Below are positions 25,455 to 34,679 of a stretch of 64,000 nucleotides of DNA, in pieces. Within the stretch, counting starts at the first letter, position 1. Each line of letters opens with the position of its first letter. Under the pieces are notes generated by a model. The model did not search any database, was not told the DNA's origin, and was given only the letters and a program-made list of their open reading frames with translations. Source of the DNA: Thiobacillus sp. (GTDB lineage: Bacteria > Pseudomonadota > Gammaproteobacteria > Burkholderiales > Thiobacillaceae); assembly GCA_030679915.1 (NCBI GenBank), contig JAUXRY010000030.1, positions 1 to 64,000 of the forward strand, written 5' to 3'. The position numbers and the translations under genes were made by a program.

Positions 25455-26732
25455 TTGAACCCCTCCAAAATACGTCACCCTGAGTTGCTGGCGCCCGCCG
25501 GTTCGCAAACCATGCTGGAAACGGCGCTCGCTTTTGGCGCTGATGCGGTTTATGCCGGTCAGCCGCGTTACAGCCTGCGCGTTCGCAATAACAGTTTTCG
25601 TGATGAGGTGGCGCTGGGGGTGGGCATTGACTATGCGCACAGCCGGGGCAAGCTGTTTTATGTGGTCAGCAATATTTCGCCGCACAACAGCAAGGTCAAA
25701 ACCTATCTGGCTGACATGGCGCCGGTCATCGCGCTCAAGCCGGATGCGCTGATCATGGCCGACCCGGGGTTGATCGACATGATTCGCGAAACCTGGCCGG
25801 AGATGCCGATCCATCTGTCGGTGCAGGCCAATACCGTCAACTACGCGGCGGTGCGGTTCTGGAAGAAGCTCGGCATCAAGCGCGTGATTCTTTCGCGCGA
25901 ACTCTCGCTCGATCAGGTTGCCGAGATACGTCAGGAATGCCCGGACATGGAACTGGAAGTCTTCGTGCATGGCGCGCTGTGCATCGCTTATTCCGGCCGC
26001 TGTTTGCTCTCGGGCTATATGAGCCACCGCGATCCTAACCAGGGCGCCTGCACCAATTCTTGCCGTTGGGAATACGACGTCAAGCCCGCCACCGTGGCGC
26101 CGGATGGCGACGTGTATTTGCTGGAAGAAAAAAAGCGTCCGGGCAGCTACATGCCGGTCGAAGAAGACGAGCACGGCACCTATATTCTCAATTCCAAAGA
26201 CCTGCGCGCGATTGAACACGTGCAGCGGCTGACGGAAATGGGCATCGATTCACTCAAGATCGAAGGCCGCACCAAGTCGCCCTACTATGTGGCGCGAACC
26301 TGCCAAACCTATCGCCAGGCCATCGACGATGCTGTTGCCGGGCGCCCACTCGATCCGACTTTGCTGCGCGAGCTCGATGGTCTGGCCAACCGGGGCTATA
26401 CCGGCGGTTTCTTCGAACGTCACCCGGATCGCGAATACCAGAGCTATCTGCAGGGCCATTCCGATTCAGACCGCAGTCTGTATGTCGGCGATGTCCTGGC
26501 GTATAACGCAACGGGCCTGGCTGAAATTGACGTAAAGAACAGGTTTTCAGTGGGCGACCGCATCGAGCTCATCCACCCCAAGGGCAATCTGGAGCTGACG
26601 ATCCCCAGCATGCAGAGCAAGGACAATGCGCCGGTCAACGTTGCACCGGGCAGCGGCCATCGTGTCAGCATTCCGTTGCCGGCAGGTTATGAAGGGGCGT
26701 TTGTGGCGCGGTTTGTTGCGGAACCTGGCTAA
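25455..26732 (+). CDS. trhP: tRNA 5-hydroxyuridine synthesis protein, U32 family
   Basis: 425 aa, of the YegQ (TrhP) type within the U32 peptidase family. TrhP makes 5-hydroxyuridine at tRNA position 34 using prephenate. Diagnostic segments: PELLAPAG, FGADAVYAGQPRYSLRVRNN, and the Cys-bearing CIAYSGRCLLSGYMSHRDPN and GACTNSCRWEY. Start is inferred as TTG at 25455 because the conserved PELLAPAG lies before the first ATG. A C-terminal beta-barrel-like part follows from about residue 340. An IS element begins four bases after its stop codon. Confidence 0.88.
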   Translation: MNPSKIRHPELLAPAGSQTMLETALAFGADAVYAGQPRYSLRVRNNSFRDEVALGVGIDYAHSRGKLFYVVSNISPHNSKVKTYLADMAPVIALKPDALIMADPGLIDMIRETWPEMPIHLSVQANTVNYAAVRFWKKLGIKRVILSRELSLDQVAEIRQECPDMELEVFVHGALCIAYSGRCLLSGYMSHRDPNQGACTNSCRWEYDVKPATVAPDGDVYLLEEKKRPGSYMPVEEDEHGTYILNSKDLRAIEHVQRLTEMGIDSLKIEGRTKSPYYVARTCQTYRQAIDDAVAGRPLDPTLLRELDGLANRGYTGGFFERHPDREYQSYLQGHSDSDRSLYVGDVLAYNATGLAEIDVKNRFSVGDRIELIHPKGNLELTIPSMQSKDNAPVNVAPGSGHRVSIPLPAGYEGAFVARFVAEPG

Positions 26733-26835
26733 CGAGGCTGTAGAAAAAGCCCCAAAAATATCAATCCCCGCATCTTGCCCCAGCCACCCGCCTGCATCAA
26801 CATCGCGTCATTGATTTTGTGATGGAACACACCGC

Positions 26836-28467
26836 ATGGCCCGCTACAAGCACATCGACACCAGCCCGCGTTTCCTTGCCGTCGACCTGCAACGGCAACT
26901 GCTCCCCGGTACTTTCGAGCACGCGCTCAACCACCTCATCGACCACGAGCTGGATCTGTCCGGCTTCGATGCCCGCTTCAACAACGACGCAACCGGCGCT
27001 GCCGCCTATCCGCCCGCCATGCTGCTCAAGGTCGTCCTGTTCGCCTACAGCCAGGGCATCGTTTCCAGCCGTGGCATCGAAGCCGTCTGCCGCGACCACG
27101 TCACCTTCATCGCCCTGTCAGGCGACACCCAGCCCCACTTCACCACCATTGCCGCATTTGTTTCCAGCCTCGCCGACGACATCACCCGCGTCTTCACCCA
27201 GGTGCTCTACCTGTGCGACCGGCAAGGGCTGATCGGGCGCGAGATGTTTGCCATCGACGGCGTCAAGCTGCCCAGCAACGCCAGCAAGCAAAAGAGCGGC
27301 ACCCGCGCCGACTTTGAACACCAGGCCACCAAGCTTGAATCCGCCGCCCGCGTCATGCTCGAACGCCATCGCGAAGCAGACCAGAAGCCCATTGAAGCCG
27401 ATCTCAAAGCGAAGGAAGTCCTGCGCATCACCCGTCTGCAAACCGATGCGACGCAGCTTCGTCAGTGGCTGGCCGCGCACCCAGAAGATCGTAAAGGCAG
27501 CAAAGGCACGATCAGGAAGAGCAATCGAACCGATAACGAATCCGCCAAGATGGCGACCAGCAAAGGCGTCATTCAGGGCTACACCGGCGTCGCAGCAGTG
27601 GACGCCAAACATCAGATCATCGTCGATGCGCAGGCGCATGGCACGGGCAGCGAACAGGAACTGCTGGTGCCGGCGGTCAAGGCCATCCAGGGCGCATTGA
27701 GCGACGCGCAGGCGCTCATCACCCCGACCAGCCTTATCACGGCGGACGCGGGCTACCATTCAGAGGCCAACCTCAAGCAGCTCGCTGAGCTGGAAGTGGA
27801 CGCGCTGATTGCCGACAACGGCATGCGGCAACGCGATCCACGCTTCAAGGATCAGGACAAACACAAGCAGGCCCCCGATCCGCTCCACGATAAGTCAGTC
27901 AACAAGAAATCGAAGCAACAGGCAGCCGTCTATCGCCCCGATGATTTTAACTACGATCCAGAAAGCCAGACCTGCGTCTGCCCTGCGGGCACATTGCGCG
28001 AGGTCGCCACATCCAAGACGCTCTACGGCAACGGCAGCCACTGCGTCATCAATGGCTATGTCGCAGTCAAATTCCAGGGCGCGCAGCAAGACTGCATGCC
28101 GTGCGCACAACGGGACAAATGTTTACGCACGCCGGCCAAGACCAAGACTCGGCAGGTGAGCTTCTTTCAGGGCAAGGCCGATGGAACGGAGTCCTTCACC
28201 GACAGGATGAAAGCCCGCATCGACAGCCCCGAAGGCCAGGCGAAATACGGCCGGCGCTTTGCCACAGTGGAACCGGTATTTGGCAACATTCGCCACAACA
28301 AGCAGCTCAACCGCTTCACGCTCAGAGGGCAGAAGAAAGTGGATGCGCAGTGGAAGCTCTACTGTCTGGTACATAACATCGAGAAGCTGGCGCATACGAT
28401 CTTTCGCGAGCCTTGGCTCGCTGAAAGTCGGAGTCCCCTTGTGGGGCATCATGGGTATGCACAGTAG
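26836..28467 (+). CDS. IS1182-family transposase
   Basis: 543 aa, full length for the family. The N-terminal DUF772-like part (about 20-125) is followed by a DDE core: first Asp in FAIDGVKLPSN (D141), second Asp in TADAGYHSEAN, and Glu in TVEPVFGNIRHNKQLNRFTLRG. A Cys-rich segment with CVCPAGT and CMPCAQRDKC lies between the last two, as usual in this family. No frameshift or stop is seen, so the element may still be active. Confidence 0.93.
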   Translation: MARYKHIDTSPRFLAVDLQRQLLPGTFEHALNHLIDHELDLSGFDARFNNDATGAAAYPPAMLLKVVLFAYSQGIVSSRGIEAVCRDHVTFIALSGDTQPHFTTIAAFVSSLADDITRVFTQVLYLCDRQGLIGREMFAIDGVKLPSNASKQKSGTRADFEHQATKLESAARVMLERHREADQKPIEADLKAKEVLRITRLQTDATQLRQWLAAHPEDRKGSKGTIRKSNRTDNESAKMATSKGVIQGYTGVAAVDAKHQIIVDAQAHGTGSEQELLVPAVKAIQGALSDAQALITPTSLITADAGYHSEANLKQLAELEVDALIADNGMRQRDPRFKDQDKHKQAPDPLHDKSVNKKSKQQAAVYRPDDFNYDPESQTCVCPAGTLREVATSKTLYGNGSHCVINGYVAVKFQGAQQDCMPCAQRDKCLRTPAKTKTRQVSFFQGKADGTESFTDRMKARIDSPEGQAKYGRRFATVEPVFGNIRHNKQLNRFTLRGQKKVDAQWKLYCLVHNIEKLAHTIFREPWLAESRSPLVGHHGYAQ

Positions 28468-28567
28468 GAAGCGGGGCAGTTAGCCCGCAACACGGCCATC
28501 AAACGACACACCTGATCGGATCAGAGAATTAAGTCGAATCGGTGAAGCGAATTGCACAGCAGAAATT

Positions 28568-28601
28568 AAAAACGGCGTGGAGAAATCCACGCCATTTTTT
28601 T
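28568..28601 (+). terminator. Intrinsic terminator after the transposase
   Basis: GGCGTGGA (28574-28581), a GAAA loop and TCCACGCC (28586-28593) form a perfect 8-bp stem, followed by seven T residues. It lies inside the IS right end and stops transposase transcription before the convergent pseudouridine synthase gene. Confidence 0.9.
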
Positions 28602-28706
28602 GGGTCGATGATTTGGTTGGAAAGGGGTTTTTCTACAGCGTCAACGCAGTCTTTCAGGCGGGCTCACCAGGAACGGATCAGTTCGAGGTGAGCCCGCTCA
28701 CAACCA

Positions 28707-29429
28707 TCAAAACCGCTCGTCTTCGCGCATGTAACGCCATTGTCCGGCGGGCAGTTTACCCATGGAAATGCCGCCGAGGCGGATGCGTTTCATCGAGACC
28801 ACTTCAAGGCCTACGGCTTCGCACAGGTGGGCGATCTGCCCGATTTGTGTACCCTTGAGCGCAACCCGCAGGCGGGTCTCGTTTTGCCAGCTGACCTTGA
28901 GCGTGGGCGGGGTGCGGCCGTTGTAGGGGATGCCTTTGTTCAGGCGTTTGAGGCCGTTTGGAATGAGCTCGCCGGTGACTTCGACGATGACTTCGTGTTC
29001 CAGCGTGGCGGCGTCTTCGGTGAGCTTGCGCACGACTCGCCAGTCTTGCGTAAATACGACCAGGCCGGCGGCATCGGTTTCCAGCGGCACGCAGGCGGTG
29101 AGTTGGGCGAAGTGTTTTTTCAGCGGACGGATGCTGGAGCTTTCATCCGCCCACAAGGTGGCGTCGCTGAGCAAGTTGGTTGCGGCCTGGTCAATCTCTT
29201 TCATCGGCACCCCTGCCGGCTTGTGCAACAGTAGCGTGACCGGCTCGGCCTGGGTGAGGTCGGCCTTGGGGTCGATTTCGATGCGTTGATCGGTGACGCG
29301 AAACTGTGGCTCTTCGACCACCACGCCATCCACCCGCACCCAGCCGCCGGTGATGGTCAGCTCGGCGTCGCGGCGTGAACAGGCACTGAGTTCGGCAACG
29401 CGTTTGGAAAGTCGGATCGAATCGGTCAT
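28707..29429 (-). CDS. RluF-like rRNA pseudouridine synthase with altered catalytic motif
   Basis: 240 aa. An S4 RNA-binding domain (about 5-55, RLSKRVAELSACSRRDAE) precedes a pseudouridine-synthase domain of the RsuA/RluB/E/F group. The C-terminal KVSWQNETRLRVALKG and CEAVGLEVVSMKRIRLG match the RluF subgroup. Where most members have GRLDxxxxGL, this protein has PLETDAAGL: the catalytic Asp position holds Glu (codon GAA). Activity on 23S rRNA is therefore doubtful. It is convergent with the IS element. Confidence 0.82.
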   Translation of the reverse strand: MTDSIRLSKRVAELSACSRRDAELTITGGWVRVDGVVVEEPQFRVTDQRIEIDPKADLTQAEPVTLLLHKPAGVPMKEIDQAATNLLSDATLWADESSSIRPLKKHFAQLTACVPLETDAAGLVVFTQDWRVVRKLTEDAATLEHEVIVEVTGELIPNGLKRLNKGIPYNGRTPPTLKVSWQNETRLRVALKGTQIGQIAHLCEAVGLEVVSMKRIRLGGISMGKLPAGQWRYMREDERF

Positions 29430-29528
29430 GGCAAGCTTGGGTGTGCGGGGGGTAAGAGTTTACCGCCGCAAGGACGATTCGCCTGTTTGATTGTGTGATC
29501 TGGGGCGGAAGTGGCCGGGTTCAACCCA

Positions 29529-30914
29529 TCAAGGAGGGGGGTTGTGGCTTGTTTTCATTTGTCGCATGACCATCCAGGCAACGCCAGCCAAAACCAGCAC
29601 GCCGCCAATCAATACGGCCCAAAGCACCAGTGAGCGAGCGGAGGGTGCGCCCAGTGCCTGGCTGAGTTGGGTCAGTTGGCTGGGGGGGCGGGTGGTAGCT
29701 GAGGCCACGTCGACGATGGCTACGGGGAGCTTCAGTTCAGCGTCTGCGGTGTAGCCGGGAATCAGGCTAAGCAATGGCAGTTGAGTGGATGAGGCACCGG
29801 CGCGGCCGACAGCCAGGATGAAGGGCGGGGGGCCGCTGGCCACAAAGACCCATTCCGATGGATCGAGCAATGCGCTGACCCGGGGCGCGGAGGAAAACCC
29901 GATGCTGTTTGCCGTGGGCTCGATACGCAACTCGCGCAGGGATACGCCATTCAACTCGATGGGTGGGCTGCGTGATTCAGTCCCCGCTGTGTTGATGCGG
30001 TAGACCACACCCGTGGTGAGCGCGCGCCATTTGTCGCCGTGGCTGCCGCGGCCGGACAACTGAATCGGGACGAGCTGGTCGGACTCAACAGGTCGAATAT
30101 CGATTGCCTGCAAGGGTGTGGCAAACGGAATTGAAACAACGTAGGCCATGCCGTCGCGCTGGGCTACTAAAGGCACCCCATGCCGCTGGGGTGCCACGCT
30201 GCTGGCTGCGGGTGTGATGCGCACGCCACGCAAGTTGAATGCCGCCCCCGGCGGCCAGCTGATGCGTAGATACTCATTGTCCACACGCATCCCATTAAGC
30301 GGCACGTTCATGCTGCCGGGCGCGTTGGCCGCAGGGCCGAAATGGAAGACGGGCACGTCTTGTGCCAGGGTGCGCCAGGTTTTTAAATCCGTGCTGGCGG
30401 TGACCGTCAGCAAGACAGGTTCTCCCGGCGGCATCACCGCGTCCACCGTCAGTATCGCCAGTGGCGTTTTGAGCGGCCGGGTGTCCACCAGGGTGGCAAT
30501 GTGTTGTGTGGCGGGGGGTCTTATATGGGGGTTTGTGTCTTCGATCACCCGTACGATACTGCGGCCGGCCGTTTTTTCTATCCGCAAACTCAGGTTGCCC
30601 AGATTCTGTTGCTGATTCGTGGAGGCCATCACCGGGTAAATCGGCCAATTCTTCGGTTGTGCGGCGATGGTTACGTTGCGGAGGGGGATTTTCGCGAGGG
30701 GTACGGCATGACCGTCGCCATTGAAAATGCGCACATCCGCAACGCTTGCAGATTGCACGGCGGCCAGGGCTTCCTTGGGCAAGGCAAGGCGCTGCAGGCT
30801 CGCGCCTTGCGCCGTTTGCACGGTGAAATGAACGGCGAAATCATCCTCTGCAGCGTTGGCAAAGACCGGGATGATGAACAGAACCGCACTGGCGATGTGC
30901 AGAAAAGTTTTCAT
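29529..30914 (-). CDS. DUF3999 family exported protein
   Basis: 461 aa. A signal peptide (about 1-21, ending ANA-AED) leads to a long beta-rich periplasmic region, then one C-terminal membrane segment near residues 430-450 (LWAVLIGGVLVLAGVAWMV) and a short basic tail. Matches the DUF3999 family. The start overlaps the stop of the DUF2339 gene by four bases, so the two are coupled; the families are often neighbours in proteobacteria. Role unknown; a partner of the polytopic protein at the inner membrane is a reasonable inference. Confidence 0.82.
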   Translation of the reverse strand: MKTFLHIASAVLFIIPVFANAAEDDFAVHFTVQTAQGASLQRLALPKEALAAVQSASVADVRIFNGDGHAVPLAKIPLRNVTIAAQPKNWPIYPVMASTNQQQNLGNLSLRIEKTAGRSIVRVIEDTNPHIRPPATQHIATLVDTRPLKTPLAILTVDAVMPPGEPVLLTVTASTDLKTWRTLAQDVPVFHFGPAANAPGSMNVPLNGMRVDNEYLRISWPPGAAFNLRGVRITPAASSVAPQRHGVPLVAQRDGMAYVVSIPFATPLQAIDIRPVESDQLVPIQLSGRGSHGDKWRALTTGVVYRINTAGTESRSPPIELNGVSLRELRIEPTANSIGFSSAPRVSALLDPSEWVFVASGPPPFILAVGRAGASSTQLPLLSLIPGYTADAELKLPVAIVDVASATTRPPSQLTQLSQALGAPSARSLVLWAVLIGGVLVLAGVAWMVMRQMKTSHNPPP

Positions 30915-33736
30915 GCTTCCGCTCCCAACGTAAGTGTTTGTTGCCTGGATGCGTTGGGGGGGAGGGGTGCCAGATACCCCACCACCAGCATCAAAACCCC
31001 CACCGCAATAAACACGACTATGCGTTCGGTGCCACCCGCATTGGATAGATCAATCAGGAAGAGTTTGGCGAGCGTCAACCCGAGCAGCCCGGCACCCAGC
31101 ATCCACAACGAGCGCTGCACGCGACGATGTGCCAGCACCATCAAGCCCAGAGCGAGCAGAGTCCACAAGATGGCGTAGCCGGTTTGCACCAGAAACGAGT
31201 TAAACAAGGGCGCTGCATCCCACGCCACGCCCGCGTAGTGGTGTGCCACCCGCAGCCAAACGGTATTGATCCCGATGAATGCAGCAAAGAACAATGCGCC
31301 CTTGGGCATTTGGCTGCGCATGATGTCGGGCATGTGCAGACCGGCGCGACGCAGACGAAGCAGCCACAGCGTCAGTGCGCCAAGTGCGAGTGCCACCGCC
31401 AGATCAGTGGGATTAAGCAAGGGAATATAAGGCAAGGGGTCGGCGTTGCCGCGCGAAGATAACGCGACCAGCAGGCTGCCCAACAACACGCCTGCGGCCA
31501 GGGGTGCTGCGGCACGCCACGCATAGCTACGGGCGAAAAATTCAAATGGCCAGCGTGATGCCAGACGTTGTGATGTCGGCAAAACAGCCAGACACAGCAG
31601 CACCATGATGCCGGAAATCAATACCACCACGGCGCCCCAGGCAGTGTGCCAGAGACCGCCGCGATCAATCGCATCAAGCAGCGTGTCGGCCAGCAGGATC
31701 ACGAGGATCCACGCACCCAGTGTGTGAATCCACGAGAACCAGATTTGCGGCGCCAGTCGATCAACCCGCCGCAGCACGACGAGATGGGTGGCGATGGCCA
31801 GCAACCATAGCAGCGAGCTGAAGCTTCCCAGCAGCCGATTGCCATCGAGAACACTGATTACTGCCGCACACAGCAGAATCGGTGCAGTGAAATACGCAGG
31901 CCACGCAGCGACGGCCCAGTTTTTGTGATGAGCCATGCGCTCGGCCACCAAAGCACTCATCACATAAGCGAGCATGCCGAGGTTGATGTGCCATATCTGC
32001 GTCCATGCGTAGAGGGGTGCGCTATCGCGAGTGGGCAGTACGCGCGTGATCTCCAGCCAGAAGGCCATCACCCACCAGAAAAAGCCGAACAGAAAAGCCG
32101 GCTTTCCCAGAGCGGTTTCGAAGGGTGCATAGTGATTGGCAAATGTGCTGCCGCTATGCGCCAGCGGTTGACGCATCCACCACGCCACGGCAAACGCCGG
32201 CAGCGCCAGCAGCATGGCGCCGATGAAGGCGGGGTTGGCAAACGGCAGGGCAGAATGCAGGCCGCGATCAATGGTGCCGACAAACGCCAAGGTGGCGATG
32301 CCTTGCAACAGCAGGCCGAAGGCACGCGGCATCCAGCGGGCTTGACGCATGCCCACCCAAAACACCGCTGCGCCTTCCACCGCCCAGATGGCCGCCGTCC
32401 AGCGCGCGTCTAGCGCCAGTGGCACCGCCAGAGTGGCAAAGCCCACGCCCAGCGCGAGATAGCATTCGGTCAACAGATGCAATGTGTCCTGTTTGCGCTT
32501 GAGCATGACAGCAGCCAACAGTAGATAAAACGCGCCGAGTGCGAGTGCTGAAAAGGCTGTTGCAAACTCGAACTCATGCACCAGGCTCGCCTGTAATCCA
32601 AACGCGATCAAGGGCGTGCCAAACACCAGCGTGCCGTCCACCGCACCGTTCAGGCTGGCCTTGAGTTCTGTCGATTGGCGTAGCGCATACAACACCGCGG
32701 TCAGCACATAGATCAGGAAAAACACAATCAGAAACGGCTGGGTGCTGGCATAGAGTTCTGGCGAGTAGCGCAGCGCGCCCCAGGCTGTGGCAATGCCGAA
32801 TGTCATGACAAACCCCAGCAGGTTGAGTAGCCGCCATGAACGTCTGAATGCAATGACCAGAATGGCCACGTTCAGCAACGTGTAAAAAGAGAACAGCACC
32901 ACATGACTGCCCTGACCGGTGGAGGCCAATATCGGGGCCAGAAAACCGCCGGCAAACCCGATCACCGCCAGCGCGCGAGAGTTTTGCAGCAGCGCGATCG
33001 CGGTCGACAGTGCGCATACCGACACCATGACGGCCAGCGCCAGCCCGGGCGGCACCAGCTGATACAGTCGGAATGATGCGAACACGGTCAAATACAGGAC
33101 CGCCACGCCTGCACCTTGTAGCGTCAACGCATAGCCGGGCCGCTTGTCGCGCAAGCGAAAGCCGATGAGCAGTAGCATCATGCCGGTTGCGCCGACCAGA
33201 GCGAGCCGCAGCTCCACCGGGAGAAGTGAATTTTCTGCCGCATATTTCGCCAAAAACGACAGGCCGATAAACAGCACGACCACCCCAATCCGGACCACGG
33301 TATTGCCGCCAGTGAGCCAGGCGATGGCCGCAGCCCGTGCCTTGTCGACAACGTTGGGTTCGGAAGGCGCTGTGGCGGTTTGTGAAGGCGGGGTGGGTCG
33401 CACCGATGCTGCGGGCTGTGCAAGGGGCGCTGACCGTGTCGAAATCGCTAGGGGTTCAGAGGGTGAGGTGGCGGGTTCATCGGTTTGAGGCCACGCGTCG
33501 TTGAGTGCGGCAGGGGTCTGGAGGGGGGAAGGTCGGGTTAAGGGTGCGCTTGCAGAATGGGGCGTTTCCCGCTTCGCCGACTGCATTCGCGTCATCTCGC
33601 TACGCATCGCGTTTCGCATGGTCAGGCCAGCCAGCGCACCTAATAGCACACCCAGAATGACGCCGCCTCCATCCCCTTTGCTCAGAATAAAACCAAGCAA
33701 GCCACCCCAAATTACGCCCCAAAGAATCACAGGCAC
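30911..33736 (-). CDS. DUF2339 family polytopic membrane protein
   Basis: 941 aa. Two N-terminal hydrophobic segments, then a Pro/Ser/Thr-rich low-complexity stretch (about residues 50-130), then well over twenty membrane helices to the C-terminus. This is the DUF2339 architecture. Function is not known; some relatives are annotated as membrane proteins of unknown transport or envelope role. Followed directly by the overlapping DUF3999 gene. Nothing in the sequence shows a catalytic site. Confidence 0.85.
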   Translation of the reverse strand: MPVILWGVIWGGLLGFILSKGDGGGVILGVLLGALAGLTMRNAMRSEMTRMQSAKRETPHSASAPLTRPSPLQTPAALNDAWPQTDEPATSPSEPLAISTRSAPLAQPAASVRPTPPSQTATAPSEPNVVDKARAAAIAWLTGGNTVVRIGVVVLFIGLSFLAKYAAENSLLPVELRLALVGATGMMLLLIGFRLRDKRPGYALTLQGAGVAVLYLTVFASFRLYQLVPPGLALAVMVSVCALSTAIALLQNSRALAVIGFAGGFLAPILASTGQGSHVVLFSFYTLLNVAILVIAFRRSWRLLNLLGFVMTFGIATAWGALRYSPELYASTQPFLIVFFLIYVLTAVLYALRQSTELKASLNGAVDGTLVFGTPLIAFGLQASLVHEFEFATAFSALALGAFYLLLAAVMLKRKQDTLHLLTECYLALGVGFATLAVPLALDARWTAAIWAVEGAAVFWVGMRQARWMPRAFGLLLQGIATLAFVGTIDRGLHSALPFANPAFIGAMLLALPAFAVAWWMRQPLAHSGSTFANHYAPFETALGKPAFLFGFFWWVMAFWLEITRVLPTRDSAPLYAWTQIWHINLGMLAYVMSALVAERMAHHKNWAVAAWPAYFTAPILLCAAVISVLDGNRLLGSFSSLLWLLAIATHLVVLRRVDRLAPQIWFSWIHTLGAWILVILLADTLLDAIDRGGLWHTAWGAVVVLISGIMVLLCLAVLPTSQRLASRWPFEFFARSYAWRAAAPLAAGVLLGSLLVALSSRGNADPLPYIPLLNPTDLAVALALGALTLWLLRLRRAGLHMPDIMRSQMPKGALFFAAFIGINTVWLRVAHHYAGVAWDAAPLFNSFLVQTGYAILWTLLALGLMVLAHRRVQRSLWMLGAGLLGLTLAKLFLIDLSNAGGTERIVVFIAVGVLMLVVGYLAPLPPNASRQQTLTLGAEA

Positions 33737-33896
33737 CTCAACATAAATCCACGATGGCAGCCATCATGGCACAGCCTTGCAGCATCGAGAATAGACAGGG
33801 TGTGTGTTCGGATAGGCTGCATGTGGCATGGTCCATGGTTGTTATGGCGCGTTCGGGCGCGGTATGCTCTGCCATTCCCCCAACCTGGAGACGCCC

Positions 33897-34679
33897 ATGA
33901 AAACCGCACTCGCTTTGTCATTGTTGTTTTTTACTTCATCTGCCCTGGCTGCCGTGGTGGGCAAGGATGTCAGCTACAAGGCAGGCGATACCGTCATGAA
34001 AGGGTTTCTGGCGTTTGACGATGCCGTCAAGGGCAAGCGTGCCGGGGTCCTGGTGGTGCCCGAATGGTGGGGCGCAAACGATTACGCAAGGAAGCGCGCG
34101 CGCATGCTGGCCAGCGAAGGCTATGTCGCGCTGGTGGTCGACATGTATGGCAATGGTCAGGTTGCGACGAACCCGCAAGAGGCCGGCGCGCTGGCGGGCA
34201 GCATTAACAAGAATCCGCCGCTGGCCTTGAGCCGCTTCCAGGCAGCTTCCCATTTTCTCGACAGCCAGCCCAATGTGAAAAAAGGCGAAATCGCTGCACT
34301 GGGTTATTGCTTCGGCGGCGGTGTGGTGCTCAACATGGCGCGCGCGGGTTTGTCGCTCAAATCCGTGGTGAGTTTTCACGGGGTGCTGGCCACCGACGTG
34401 GCGGTGAAGCCGGGCGACATCAAGGCGAAGATCCGTGTTTTCCATGGCGAGGCTGACCCTGTCGTGCCACCGGTGCAGGTCGAGGCGTTCAAAACCGAAA
34501 TGGACAATGCCAAGGCTGATTACATGTTCGTGGCCTATCCCGGCGTGAAGCACACCTTCACCAACCGTGAGGCAGACAGCTACGCCACGCAGTTCAACTT
34601 GCCACTCAAATACGACAACGAAGCCGACACCGATTCGTGGGCGCGCACGCTGGAGTTCCTCAAGGCGACGCTGAACTGA
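33897..34679 (+). CDS. Exported dienelactone hydrolase family protein
   Basis: 260 aa from the ATG at 33897 (CTGGAG upstream). Residues 1-19 form a signal peptide (LALSLLFFTSSALA-AV), so it is probably periplasmic. Alpha/beta-hydrolase triad of the DLH family: nucleophile Cys in GYCFGGG, Asp in GEADPVVPP, His in GVKHTF. These enzymes open cyclic esters; the physiological substrate is unknown. Its stop overlaps the ATG of the FolE-like gene (TGATG). Confidence 0.9.
   Translation: MKTALALSLLFFTSSALAAVVGKDVSYKAGDTVMKGFLAFDDAVKGKRAGVLVVPEWWGANDYARKRARMLASEGYVALVVDMYGNGQVATNPQEAGALAGSINKNPPLALSRFQAASHFLDSQPNVKKGEIAALGYCFGGGVVLNMARAGLSLKSVVSFHGVLATDVAVKPGDIKAKIRVFHGEADPVVPPVQVEAFKTEMDNAKADYMFVAYPGVKHTFTNREADSYATQFNLPLKYDNEADTDSWARTLEFLKATLN

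Larger units (their letters stand above)
26737..28639 (+). mobile_element. IS1182-family insertion sequence
   Basis: About 1.9 kb, bounded by imperfect inverted repeats: GCTGTAGAAAAAGCCCC at 26737-26753 and GGGGTTTTTCTACAGC at 28624-28639. A single transposase fills it, followed by a terminator. The flanking bases (CGAG on the left, GTCA on the right) do not form an obvious direct repeat. Ends were placed by eye and could shift by a few bases. Confidence 0.82.

Noticed and set aside
28577-28858. 93-codon plus-strand frame across the IS right end
   Set aside because: It crosses a terminator, the IS terminal repeat and the end of the convergent gene, so it cannot be a real gene.
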